Positions 54,163 to 62,308 of a stretch of DNA of 64,000 nucleotides are shown here, piece after piece. The notes under the pieces are model-generated. The model did no database searches and was not told where the DNA came from. It saw only the letters and a program-made list of their open reading frames with translations. The stretch is from Lysobacterales bacterium. Lineage in GTDB: Bacteria > Pseudomonadota > Gammaproteobacteria > Xanthomonadales > Xanthomonadaceae. Numbering within the stretch: the first letter of the stretch is position 1; the number at the start of each line of letters is the position of its first letter. The stretch covers positions 496,001 to 560,000 of the forward strand of contig JADKCY010000002.1 in assembly GCA_016718605.1 (NCBI GenBank). Direction: 5' to 3'. The translations under genes were made by a program, and so were the position numbers.

Positions 54163-56406
54163 TCAGCGCTGCTGGCCGTATTCCGGCGAAATGGCGATCA
54201 AGTGCATCAGGTACAGCGCCTTGCGTCGCTGGCGCTCGACCCGAGTGCCGCCCGTCGTACCAGCGCTGCCACCGTTGAGAGCCTCGTTTAGTCCGCCTGA
54301 ACAACGTATCAAATTCATCAGAAGGGCTTTCATGCCTGTTCCAGTGTTCCCGAAACAGGCGACATCAAGTGGAATCACTCCGGACATTGATCCGCCCATC
54401 ATTCGTGCATTGAAAAACTCTACCAAGGCAATATCGTCTGCGATGCTTGGCGCAGGCCCGCTTGCGTTGATTGCAACTTTGGCCGGGATAAGATCAATGT
54501 TTGCCATCGGGAAATAGGCGCGATCCGTTGGTGGCGTCGAGCCGGTATTGCCCGCTGTGCAATTGTTGCTGCCGTAACCCGAGCACAGACGCGCGAAGAG
54601 ATCGTTCGAAGTGGCCACCGAGGTCACTTCATGGATGATCTGCAATTCAGGGGAATAGAGGCCCGCCTCGGTCACCTCTCCCGGCTGCTTGTAATCGGGT
54701 TCGTAGAAGTTGAACACTGTGGGCGCACCCAGTGGGCGCATTTCGTATTCGTTCTGCGGATTGGTTGGTCCCCAACGACGGCGACTTGGCTGACCTGCCA
54801 AAGGGTTTGGCGTAGCGGGACTGTCACGCACATTGGTCGCGGGAATCAGCGCGGTATCCCCGGAAATCGCACCGAAGTGACGCCACATCGCCACCAGCTT
54901 TAGCAGCGGTTCTCGAGCTTTGCCAAAGTTGGGGTCGTGTAGTGGATCGGTCAACGCCCGCCGCGCTTCGACATCCATCAAAACCGCACGCACCGTAGCC
55001 GCAAGATCACCGCGCACTCCACTGCCATTGTTGGCAAACACCATTGCCACACGCTGCACGTAGGCCGACGTTGGATTCGAGGTCACCATGCGCTGGATCA
55101 ATTGCCGGGCCAGCATCACCGGTAGATTCGGATGGTTGAACAACAGGTCGATCGCGTCATCAATATTGCCTTCGCAATAGTCAACGCAGGCTTGCTGTTG
55201 GGCCCCCGTCAGCGTCGAGCCAGTCATCGCGCCGCAATGGAGCGGCACGCTGTCGAGATAGCTGGGCGGGAACGCAAGCGACACGTCGCTGCCAGAAGTC
55301 CCCAGACTGATCTGCTTGGTCGGTGCGGGAGTGCCCGGCGGCAGGTTGAACGAACCGCTGTCGGTCTCCAGTTCCGCACCTGACGTATCGCGCCCGTTGT
55401 CGTTGTAGCGCGGGTAACACACCAGCGGCTTATAGCGATCCGGATGCACCAGTCCTCGGTTGGCGCTGTCACCGCCCGGCGTTGCGGTGAACAACGTGCC
55501 GGTATTCGTGAAACGACATTCGATTCCCGTGCAAGCCGTGTTGTTGGCACCACAATTGCGCGAAAGTGTCACCCCACCCACCGAACTGTTGCCCTGTGTG
55601 CACTGGTAGGACAACCCAGTGAACACGCGGGCCAACTCGCTGATATCGGTCTCGGTATAGGTCGACCGAAGCGCACCCGGATTGGCTGGATCAGGATAGG
55701 TCGTATAGAAGTCATTGCCCCGAACCAGCAGGCCGATCGAAAACAACTGCATGACTTCGCGTGCGTAGTTCTCGTCGGGTTGGGTGCCGTTGTTGCCCGC
55801 GGTAAAGGTTGAACCGCTACGATTCAACTCGAACTTGCGATTGCGTAGGTAGGTGAGATAGCGCGCCATCATCGGGCTGTAGGTGGCCTCGCGAAGCAGC
55901 GTTCGGTAGTTGCCGAGCGCGTTGCGCACCAGCAGATCATTCCACTCCGCCATCATGATGACTTCGCCACTCAGATTCGCGTCGCGATCCGAGGCCACAA
56001 TGATCTGTGACAGCGCCCAAGCAACCCGTTGGCGTAACTGGTCTGGTGCTGTCACCGCGGTATTGAACCAACGATGGACCCGATCATCCTGACTGACGGA
56101 CCCTGTCGGCAGCGACGCCGTGTAGGCTTCCAACCATGCGCGCGACAAGGTCGGTGCAACACCCATCTGATTGTTCATCCAGGTAAAAATGCCGCCGCTG
56201 CGAATGCTGGAAATATCCGCCGCTGTCGCCCCGAAGGTGGCCTGATTGAGGAAGCGCGCCGCCTCGCCGTCGGATGCCGGAATATTGAATGGTGGCTCGA
56301 AAGAGTCCGCGAAAATCTCGTCCGCACTGCGCGCGGTCATTGGCGCAAACAGTGCAGACATGCTCAACAGCAGTCCGGTAAGCCGGAATAAACCCATCAA
56401 GCGCAT
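54163..56406 (-). CDS. DUF1800 family secreted protein
   Basis: A 747-residue exported protein. After a signal peptide (LLLSMSALFAPMTARSAD) comes the family start AARFLNQATFGATAADISSI. The core has QRVAWALSQIIVAS, MAEWNDLLVRNALGNYRTLL, PDENYAREVMQLFSIGL and FNFYEPDYKQPGEVTEAGL. About six Cys residues lie in the middle insertion (CTQGNSSVGGVTLSRNCGAN, CTGIEC). GGGGGG precedes the ATG. It is paired with DUF1501, a coupling seen in many phyla; the joint function is unknown. Confidence 0.92.
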   Translation of the reverse strand: MRLMGLFRLTGLLLSMSALFAPMTARSADEIFADSFEPPFNIPASDGEAARFLNQATFGATAADISSIRSGGIFTWMNNQMGVAPTLSRAWLEAYTASLPTGSVSQDDRVHRWFNTAVTAPDQLRQRVAWALSQIIVASDRDANLSGEVIMMAEWNDLLVRNALGNYRTLLREATYSPMMARYLTYLRNRKFELNRSGSTFTAGNNGTQPDENYAREVMQLFSIGLLVRGNDFYTTYPDPANPGALRSTYTETDISELARVFTGLSYQCTQGNSSVGGVTLSRNCGANNTACTGIECRFTNTGTLFTATPGGDSANRGLVHPDRYKPLVCYPRYNDNGRDTSGAELETDSGSFNLPPGTPAPTKQISLGTSGSDVSLAFPPSYLDSVPLHCGAMTGSTLTGAQQQACVDYCEGNIDDAIDLLFNHPNLPVMLARQLIQRMVTSNPTSAYVQRVAMVFANNGSGVRGDLAATVRAVLMDVEARRALTDPLHDPNFGKAREPLLKLVAMWRHFGAISGDTALIPATNVRDSPATPNPLAGQPSRRRWGPTNPQNEYEMRPLGAPTVFNFYEPDYKQPGEVTEAGLYSPELQIIHEVTSVATSNDLFARLCSGYGSNNCTAGNTGSTPPTDRAYFPMANIDLIPAKVAINASGPAPSIADDIALVEFFNARMMGGSMSGVIPLDVACFGNTGTGMKALLMNLIRCSGGLNEALNGGSAGTTGGTRVERQRRKALYLMHLIAISPEYGQQR

Positions 56407-56420
56407 GGCATGCCCCCCAG

Positions 56421-56466
56421 AAAAAAACGTACCGACGAATCGCCGGATGTCTTGTAACGTTTTTTT
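56421..56466 (-). promoter_or_regulatory. A/T-tract inverted repeat ahead of the DUF1800 gene
   Basis: On the plus strand AAAAAAACGT (56421-56430) and ACGTTTTTTT (56457-56466) are perfect inverted arms 26 bp apart, with a smaller CCGGCGA/TCGG dyad inside. On the minus strand the structure ends in seven T residues, so it can serve as an intrinsic terminator of the chorismatase gene. It also lies only 15 bp before the DUF1800 start, where it would be part of the leader (attenuator) if transcription begins upstream. Confidence 0.55.
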
Positions 56467-56551
56467 ACTTTACCGCCAAGAGGCACGGAAAACTGCGCAT
56501 GCCTTCGCAGCTTCACACCAGTGATTTGTTACCGATCTACGGCCCGACAAC

Positions 56552-56878
56552 TCAGTCTGCGGGTCGGTGCACCGCATCGATTTCGATCAGCAGCTCGGGA
56601 CGACACACCTCGGCATGCAGCAATACCCATTGAGCCAGAGGCCATCGCGCACGCAAAAATGCCTCGACCACCGACTGCTGTGCCGGATCCCTCAAGTAGA
56701 CCCGTAGCACGCTGCTGGCTTCGAACTGTGCCGGGAGTTCCGGCGCGTGAGCGCGTGCGGTTTCAAGCAAGGTTTGCAAATTGCGCGCGGTTTCCTCCAA
56801 CTGCGCCATCAGATCGCCCTCGTGACAAGACGCGTGCCCAACCACGGCCGCGGTCCCTGAAATCAGCAGTATCGGCAC
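56552..56878 (-). CDS. Chorismatase, C-terminal part after a frameshift
   Basis: A 108-residue frame that continues the chorismatase of the neighbouring entry: PILLISGTAAVVGHASCHEG is the conserved substrate-binding strand and active-site segment of the FkbO/Hyg5/XanB2 family, followed by AQLEETARNLQTLLETARAH and the RidA-like end ELLIEIDAVHRPAD. It overlaps the N-terminal frame by 16 bases in another phase. One more G in the GGGG run at 56880-56883 would join the frames as ...RQGG-VPILLISG. By itself it lacks most of the fold and is not expected to work. Confidence 0.8.
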   Translation of the reverse strand: MPILLISGTAAVVGHASCHEGDLMAQLEETARNLQTLLETARAHAPELPAQFEASSVLRVYLRDPAQQSVVEAFLRARWPLAQWVLLHAEVCRPELLIEIDAVHRPAD

Positions 56879-57567
56879 GCCCCTTGGCGGACCAACGTCG
56901 CGCGAGCGAATCCCGGTGCTTGTGGGCCGTATTGCGGCGGGTAGAGATAGGCACTGACCTGACGCGGATTTTCAATGGCTACACCTGGGCTTCGACCTGC
57001 TAACCAAAGCAGATGGAACGTCTGCCGGTGCGTCGGAAATCCGATCGCAGTGGCGGCAGGAAAACCCTCCACACCGGCCTGAAAGGTGCGCGCACGGCCC
57101 ACGCAAAACTGTTTGTAGCGCTCGGCATCGCCCTCGCCCTGGGTGATCGCACCGAAGTAATTCCAAACGCGCAGCAAGTGCGGGAAACCGGAATCGTTGA
57201 GAAACGCGTGCAGATGCGCATAGGCGCTCTGAGCCACGGCATCGATATCACCGGCAAATGCTGCCTCGTCCAAGGCAAGATGTGCCCAAAGCAGGTCGCC
57301 ACTCTTGGCAAATTGGATTGCGCCGTGGCGCCCGCGCTCAACGCCACCGCGAACGCGCCAGACTTCGCAGGTCGGCAACGATCCCGCCAACGCGCTGCCC
57401 AGAAGGGGAAAAGGCAGCACCACGGCGTTCACACAGCGATCGGCGCGCTCTGCTTCCGCATCAAACCCAACAACCCCTAACGCACACTCTCTCAAATCCG
57501 CATCACTGCGTCCGGAGGGCATCAAGGCGACCGCCAAAGGGCTTGCCTCGGACATACCGGCTTTCAC
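56863..57567 (-). CDS. Chorismatase (XanB2-type), N-terminal part; gene is frameshifted
   Basis: 234 residues that match the first two thirds of chorismatases such as XanB2, which in xanthomonads turns chorismate into hydroxybenzoates for xanthomonadin pigment and ubiquinone. Family segments: CEVWRVRGGVERGRHGAI, FPHLLRVWNYFGAITQGEGD, RYKQFCVGRARTF, TAIGFPTHRQTFHLLWLAGR and VENPRQVSAYLYPPQYGPQA. The frame then runs into RQGACRYC and stops, just where the family continues in the next frame. The GTG start overlaps the trpS stop. Either a true pseudogene, a phase-variable G run or a one-base sequence error. Confidence 0.85.
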   Translation of the reverse strand: MKAGMSEASPLAVALMPSGRSDADLRECALGVVGFDAEAERADRCVNAVVLPFPLLGSALAGSLPTCEVWRVRGGVERGRHGAIQFAKSGDLLWAHLALDEAAFAGDIDAVAQSAYAHLHAFLNDSGFPHLLRVWNYFGAITQGEGDAERYKQFCVGRARTFQAGVEGFPAATAIGFPTHRQTFHLLWLAGRSPGVAIENPRQVSAYLYPPQYGPQAPGFARATLVRQGACRYC

Positions 57568-58871
57568 GCGCTTGTTGCAGCCAGCAAGGATTGCAGGGCT
57601 GCCACCACCATGGCGTGGTTCGCCATGCCATCAACACGTCGCAACTCATCAGCGTCGACTTGGCCCACACCCCGCCATGTGCCAATCAACTGGCCGATCT
57701 GCTTGGGATGCTCGAACGGGATGCTCTGCAGCAACACGTTGCCGTGCTCATCCAACAACTTGAAGCGAAAACTGCCTTCGGCGTCACGATACTGTTTGAA
57801 CTCCGGAAGTGCCCGCTTGGCAGTTTTTTGTGTCGCCCCCGGCAAATGCTCCGTGCCAAAGCGCCGCAATCCAACGCATTCACGCAATTCCGCCAGCAGA
57901 GGCGTAGCCATCCGCCGCGCTTTGGCCGCCCCTTCAACCAGCACAGACTCCAAGTGCGCCGGCTGCGCCATCCAGTCCTCGTAACGTGCCCGCATGGGCG
58001 ACAAGGCGCGATCAATATCATCAAACACACGCTGCTTGGCCTCGCCCCAACCCAAACCCGCCAGCAAATCCGCGCGCAGACGCGCGGCCTGCTCGGGACT
58101 GGCGAAGGCGTCAAAAATCACCATCAAGGCGCTGCTGTCCGGGTCTTTCGGCTCGCCAGGCAAACGCGAGTCGGTCACGATCTTGAAGATCGCTTCGCGC
58201 AGCGCTTTGCTGCCACCCTCGAACAAGGGAATGGTGTTGTCGTAGCTCTTGGACATCTTGCGTCCATCCAGCCCCGGCAAGGTCGCCACGCTGGCTTCGA
58301 TCTGCGCTTCGGGCAACACGAAAAGCGACCTGCCCTCACCGAAAAGATGGTTGAAACGCGCTGCGATATCGCGCGCCATTTCGATGTGCTGAATCTGGTC
58401 GCGCCCTACGGGCACGCGATGCGCGTTGAATATCAGGATATCTGCCGCCATCAGCACCGGGTAGCTGAACAAGCCCATGCTGATACCGGCGTCAGCGTCT
58501 TCACCCGCCGCTTCGTTGGCGTCCATGGCGGCCTTGTAGGCATGCGCGCGGTTCATCAAGCCTTTGCCGGTCACGCAGGTGAGCAACCAGGTCAGTTCGG
58601 GAATTTCGGGGATGTCCGACTGCCGATAGAAGCACACCTGTGCCGGATCCAATCCTGCGGCCAACCAGGTTGCCGCAATCTCCAAGCGCGATCGCGCAAT
58701 TCGGTTCGGGTCTTCGCACTTGATCAGCGCGTGATAGTCAGCCAAAAAAAAGAACGCATCCACCTGCGGGTCGCGACTTGCCAGCACAGCGGGACGAATA
58801 GCGCCCACATAGTTGCCAAGATGCGGCGTGCCAGTCGTAGTGATACCGGTCAAAACTCGAATTCGGGACAT
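57564..58871 (-). CDS. trpS: Tryptophanyl-tRNA synthetase
   Basis: Class I synthetase that charges tRNA-Trp, 435 residues. The HIGH motif is in TGTPHLGNYVGAIRP, the KMSKS motif in LDGRKMSKSYDNTIPLFEGG, with DADAGISMGLFSYPVLMAAD and PVGRDQIQHIEMARDIAARF between them. It is longer than the E. coli enzyme (334) by a C-terminal extension of about 100 residues (FRFKLLDEHGNVLLQSIPFE), as in xanthomonads. A dispersed repeat lies upstream and a frameshifted chorismatase gene is coupled behind it. Confidence 0.97.
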   Translation of the reverse strand: MSRIRVLTGITTTGTPHLGNYVGAIRPAVLASRDPQVDAFFFLADYHALIKCEDPNRIARSRLEIAATWLAAGLDPAQVCFYRQSDIPEIPELTWLLTCVTGKGLMNRAHAYKAAMDANEAAGEDADAGISMGLFSYPVLMAADILIFNAHRVPVGRDQIQHIEMARDIAARFNHLFGEGRSLFVLPEAQIEASVATLPGLDGRKMSKSYDNTIPLFEGGSKALREAIFKIVTDSRLPGEPKDPDSSALMVIFDAFASPEQAARLRADLLAGLGWGEAKQRVFDDIDRALSPMRARYEDWMAQPAHLESVLVEGAAKARRMATPLLAELRECVGLRRFGTEHLPGATQKTAKRALPEFKQYRDAEGSFRFKLLDEHGNVLLQSIPFEHPKQIGQLIGTWRGVGQVDADELRRVDGMANHAMVVAALQSLLAATSA

Positions 58872-58883
58872 GAGCTACTCGAT

Positions 58884-58975
58884 TAACAGGCTGTTGAGAA
58901 AGCGCTTTCCTGCACATTCTCGACGTCGCGAGCCCGGCACACTCCGGACTCTCTCCTAACGAATCAATCAGTTAC
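58884..58975 (-). repeat. Dispersed leader repeat, copy B
   Basis: On the minus strand it runs from GTAACTGATTGATTC through GCTCGCGACGTCGAGAATGTG to TTTCTCAACAGCCTGTTA and ends 12 bp before the trpS ATG. Same orientation relative to the downstream gene as copy A (51748-51842), with one small length difference in the middle. The remaining 180 bp up to the arginase gene show no gene I can support. Confidence 0.75.
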
Positions 58976-59152
58976 AAGATCCATTCGCGAACGCGGCCTC
59001 CTTGCCACGCACCAACAGGGTGTTCTTCAGCCCCTGCCAAGTCGAACTCGTCCGAAGCCAAGCCGGCGCAAACGAAAATCATAGACCTAGCATTTTCGCA
59101 GTACTGCGTTCATTTGGGAAACGAGCGATCACTACTTCTTGCGGCGCAGTAG

Positions 59153-60073
59153 TCAGCGGCGTTGATCGCGCATCAGGGTGGACTTGCCAAACAAACTCTC
59201 CACCAAGTCCACCGCCAAACGTGCCGTCTGGTTCTTTTTGTCAAAGGCTGGATTGAGCTCAACGATGTCCAGCGACGCCACGCGCCCGGTATCAGCAATC
59301 ATCTCCATCACCAGCTGTGCCTCGCGGTAATTGGGACCGCCACGTACAGTTGTGCCAACACCCGGTGCAATCGTTGGATCGAGGAAATCCACGTCGAAGC
59401 TGACATGCAGATGGGTATTCTCATCGATGCCTTCCAGCGCTTCTTCCATCGCCTTCTTGATACCGACTTCATCGATATAGCGCATGTCGTAGATATCCAG
59501 ACCGACGTCGTGCACCAGACGCCGCTCGCCTTCGTCCACAGAGCGAATTCCGATCTGCCGCACGACATCTGCGGAAATTGCGGGCGAACAGCCACCCAAC
59601 TCCGTCAAGGCACGCGGGCCGTACCCGCAAAGGCAAGCCACCGGCATGCCATGCACATTGCCAGAAGGTGTCAGTTCAGAGGTGTTGAAGTCGGCATGTG
59701 CATCCAACCAAAGGACCCGCAAGGTCTTCCCCAAACTCCGACAGTGCTGAGCCACAGCCGTGATCGACCCAATGGCCAGACAGTGATCACCACCTAACAG
59801 AATTGGCAAATTGCCGAGCGCCAATTCGGCGCTGACCGCCTGCATGACGGCTTGATTCCAGCGTACCACCGCATCCAAGTGTCTGTATCCCGCCTCCGGC
59901 GGTAGCCAAGGGTTGAAGGGGCCACTGAGATTGCCACGGTCTTCGACCGCCATGCCACGCGATTGCAACGCTTCGGACAATCGGGCCACGCGCAATGCTT
60001 CCGGGCCCATTGAGGCGCCTCGATGTCCTGCGCCGATGTCTGTCGGCGCGCCAATCAGGCTGAGTGTTTGCAC
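59153..60073 (-). CDS. rocF: Arginase
   Basis: Manganese hydrolase converting arginine to ornithine and urea, 306 residues. Metal-ligand motifs are GGDHCLAIGS, LWLDAHADFNTSEL with GNVHGMPVA, and VSFDVDFLDPTIAPGVGT, plus the late GGPNYREAQLVMEM. The start METLS-type motif QTLSLIGAPTDIGAGHRGAS is the usual arginase N-terminus. It stands 3 bp after the HPt gene on the same strand. The gene symbol rocF follows common use; agmatinase is ruled out by the motif set. Confidence 0.94.
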   Translation of the reverse strand: MQTLSLIGAPTDIGAGHRGASMGPEALRVARLSEALQSRGMAVEDRGNLSGPFNPWLPPEAGYRHLDAVVRWNQAVMQAVSAELALGNLPILLGGDHCLAIGSITAVAQHCRSLGKTLRVLWLDAHADFNTSELTPSGNVHGMPVACLCGYGPRALTELGGCSPAISADVVRQIGIRSVDEGERRLVHDVGLDIYDMRYIDEVGIKKAMEEALEGIDENTHLHVSFDVDFLDPTIAPGVGTTVRGGPNYREAQLVMEMIADTGRVASLDIVELNPAFDKKNQTARLAVDLVESLFGKSTLMRDQRR

Positions 60074-60076
60074 GAT

Positions 60077-60475
60077 CTACTCCTGTGCTTGCGATGCCTG
60101 ACTGGCGACCGCAATCGCCTCATCGAGCATCTTCAGCAGACGCTGGTAATTACCATCAAGACTGCGACCCGCCTGCGCTGCGCCGGGGCGTCGGTTCGGG
60201 CTGTGCGCCAACCATGTCATCCAGAAGCGTTCCATCGCACGCGCCTGATCGCCCAATCCATCAAACCCGTAAGAACCCGCCGAACCCGCCAATTTGTGTA
60301 ACTGGCTACGCAAGTCGTTGACCGTGGCTTCGACTTCTTGTTCGGCCAATTCGCCCGATCCGAGGGCCTCCCAGTAGCGACGGACACGCTGCCGCGAGTC
60401 TTTGAGACTCATTCGATACAGGGCCAGCAGCGATTCGAAACCATCGATACTCACGCGTGCGCCGCTCCCGAACAT
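60077..60475 (-). CDS. Stand-alone HPt phosphotransfer protein
   Basis: A 132-residue four-helix protein with the phosphorylatable His in QLHKLAGSAGSYGFDGLG, the HPt signature. It has no kinase or receiver domain and no two-component neighbour. The ATG at 60475 (or a GTG at 60481) lies only 9-15 bases after the CCA end of tRNA-Thr and has no ribosome binding site, so it may be read from a processed tRNA-mRNA transcript or as an almost leaderless message. The arginase gene follows at 3 bp. Confidence 0.85.
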   Translation of the reverse strand: MFGSGARVSIDGFESLLALYRMSLKDSRQRVRRYWEALGSGELAEQEVEATVNDLRSQLHKLAGSAGSYGFDGLGDQARAMERFWMTWLAHSPNRRPGAAQAGRSLDGNYQRLLKMLDEAIAVASQASQAQE

Positions 60476-60489
60476 CGTCACGTGTGGAT

Positions 60490-60565
60490 TGGTGCCGCTT
60501 GTCCGATTCGAACGGACGACCTACTGATTACAAATCAGTTGCTCTACCAACTGAGCTAAAGCGGC
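60490..60565 (-). tRNA. tRNA-Thr (UGU anticodon)
   Basis: 76 bases including an encoded CCA. The minus strand gives the acceptor stem GCCGCTT/AAGCGGC, D loop AGCTCAGTTGGTAGAGC, anticodon arm ACTGA-TTTGTAA-TCAGT with anticodon TGT, and T arm GTCCG-TTCGAAT-CGGAC. All stems pair. Confidence 0.97.
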
Positions 60566-60574
60566 AAGGCGGGC

Positions 60575-60580
60575 ATTGTA
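60575..60580 (-). promoter_or_regulatory. Probable -10 box of the tRNA-Thr promoter
   Basis: TACAAT on the minus strand, ending 9 bp before the mature 5' end of the tRNA. The -35 region is poor (TGGCAC at 17 bp). Confidence 0.45.
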
Positions 60581-60818
60581 GTGTCAGCCGCGCTTGCGTG
60601 CCAGCGCAAACGTGATGGCACGGGGAAAGGCAGCAGCCAGCCGGGCTTTGCTGATTGAGGCGAGAGTTCGGCTGTGCGAGGACCGATTTTCGACACGTTG
60701 CAGGTCCATGATCGTTCCTTGGTTCAACCAGCGGCAGAAGTATCGGCCGATTGGCCGGATTCGCAACCCGATCAAGATAGGCAGCAACAGGTCGCCCGGC
60801 CATGACGTCGTTGGCACA

Positions 60819-61493
60819 TCAAGGCGAACCGCATTCACGCTTTGTCGCATTTACGCCGGCATAGCCACCAAGGTGGTCGCGCCATGCAAATCCCGGCACA
60901 ACGGCAATGTCAATCCAGTAGTTCGGCACATCCTCATTGCGTTCCGAGAGTTCGGCCGCAAACCCCATGCCTTGCACCTCGGCCAACCTTTTGCGGGCAT
61001 TGTCGAGCTCGCGGAATACGCCCAACGAGACGGTGTTTTCCCGTTCTCCGGAGGTCACCACGTAGTAGTCACGCAGTCCTTTGGCGGATAGCTCACGCGC
61101 GACGGCGAGGGCTGCGTCGCGACTCGATCGTGCAGGCAGGAATACCCAGTAACCACGGCGCGCCAGCGCGCGGGTCTCCTGAAATTGAATCTGCTGCACA
61201 ACCGGCGTCAGAGCATTCACTGCGCGACGCAAGTCGGCTTGCGTCAGGAACGGACCAATCCGCTCGCAAGTCCATTGGGCGGGGGCAATCGCGGGTTCAG
61301 GTGCTGCTGCCAATTCAGCTTCGGGCGCGAGCGGTTGCTGGCGCTGTTCGGCCTCGGAAAGCAACTCCAGCATTGCCACCGCCGGTTCGCCCTGCGCGTG
61401 AATACGCGGCTGATAGTCCGGCTGCATGTACCACCAGACACCCACACCGATATTGGTCAGCAATAGGGCAAACAACAAAAATCTAGGCAACAT
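60819..61493 (-). CDS. SPOR domain membrane protein
   Basis: A 224-residue protein with one N-terminal membrane helix (LPRFLLFALLLTNIGVGVWW), a proline/alanine/glutamine-rich linker and a C-terminal SPOR domain (about residues 110-195; RRGYWVFLPARSSRDAALAV, YYVVTSGERENTVSLGVFRE, ARKRLAEVQGMGFAAEL). SPOR domains bind denuded peptidoglycan, often at the septum. It follows coaX by 59 bp; this coaX-SPOR pairing is seen in other gammaproteobacteria. I use the ATG at 61493; the earlier start at 61577 runs into coaX. Confidence 0.88.
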   Translation of the reverse strand: MLPRFLLFALLLTNIGVGVWWYMQPDYQPRIHAQGEPAVAMLELLSEAEQRQQPLAPEAELAAAPEPAIAPAQWTCERIGPFLTQADLRRAVNALTPVVQQIQFQETRALARRGYWVFLPARSSRDAALAVARELSAKGLRDYYVVTSGERENTVSLGVFRELDNARKRLAEVQGMGFAAELSERNEDVPNYWIDIAVVPGFAWRDHLGGYAGVNATKRECGSP

Positions 61494-61552
61494 GCGAAAC
61501 GCTCGAAAAAACCAACAATTTGTTGCGGTCGGATAGTAGCAGTCGCCAGCGC

Positions 61553-62308
61553 CTATGCCAGCCGAACACGTTTCCACATACCTTCCAGAACCAGATCGCG
61601 GCGCAACTCGCTATCGATATCCAAGCGCGCCTGCACAGCACTGGCGTCGCCACCGGCGATCACACAGCGCACCGGAACACCCAATTGCCGCTGCAATCGC
61701 CGTGCGGCCAACTCGATGATCCCAGCCGCCGCAAAAGCGGGCGCAGATCGGATAGCCATGGCCGAGTCATCCGCCCACAGGCTGCGCTCACCATCGTCGC
61801 TGGCGAGCCAGCGTTGCAGCCCCGGCGCAGCCTGCAGCAGGCCGCGCTGCATGGCGTCGAGCCCTCCCAGAATAGTCCCTCCCAAGTGCTGCCCCTGCGA
61901 ATCGACCGCATCCAGCGTGAGGGCGGTACCGACGTTCGCCAACAGCAAGGCATCGCCCGGATTCCACGCCGCCAGCATCGCGAGCCAACGATCCACACCG
62001 AGCCGCTGCGGGTGACGATAGCCCGAACGCAAGCCCGCAAAGGCAGCCTCCGTGTGCAGCTCGCGAAACTCGCCGTAACGCTGAGCCAATATCAATTGCA
62101 ATGCGGCCGCGCGGTCCGGCGCAAGCACTTGCGCCAAGACCACGTGCTGATCCGGTGAAACGCTGGGCAGTGCGTCCCGCCCGTGTGGCACGGCCAATGC
62201 AGGCCAAGCAATAGCAGAGGTCTCTTCAATGCCGTCCGCGCGGACATGCGCCCACTTCAAGCGCGTATTGCCTGCATCGAACAGCAGCCACGTTTCTTTG
62301 TTACTCAC
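61553..62308 (-). CDS. coaX: Type III pantothenate kinase
   Basis: First enzyme of coenzyme A synthesis, 251 residues, ASKHA fold. The phosphate loop LLFDAGNTRLKWAHVRADG, the substrate segment RLGVDRWLAMLAAW and the second phosphate loop NVGTALTLDAVDSQGQHLGG are present. The GTG start overlaps the birA stop, so the cofactor genes birA and coaX are translated together. Confidence 0.95.
   Translation of the reverse strand: MSNKETWLLFDAGNTRLKWAHVRADGIEETSAIAWPALAVPHGRDALPSVSPDQHVVLAQVLAPDRAAALQLILAQRYGEFRELHTEAAFAGLRSGYRHPQRLGVDRWLAMLAAWNPGDALLLANVGTALTLDAVDSQGQHLGGTILGGLDAMQRGLLQAAPGLQRWLASDDGERSLWADDSAMAIRSAPAFAAAGIIELAARRLQRQLGVPVRCVIAGGDASAVQARLDIDSELRRDLVLEGMWKRVRLA

Noticed and set aside
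57258..58886. Open frame of 542 codons on the plus strand
   Set aside because: It is the complement of trpS and the chorismatase gene; trpS has both synthetase motifs, so this frame is a by-product of codon bias.
60490..60565. tRNA-Thr as an attachment site of a genomic island
   Set aside because: No integrase gene, no direct repeat of the tRNA end and only housekeeping genes on both sides.
60584..60850. Possible 88-residue gene on the minus strand between the SPOR gene and tRNA-Thr
   Set aside because: It overlaps the SPOR gene end and the tRNA promoter region, has no ribosome binding site and no similarity I recognise.
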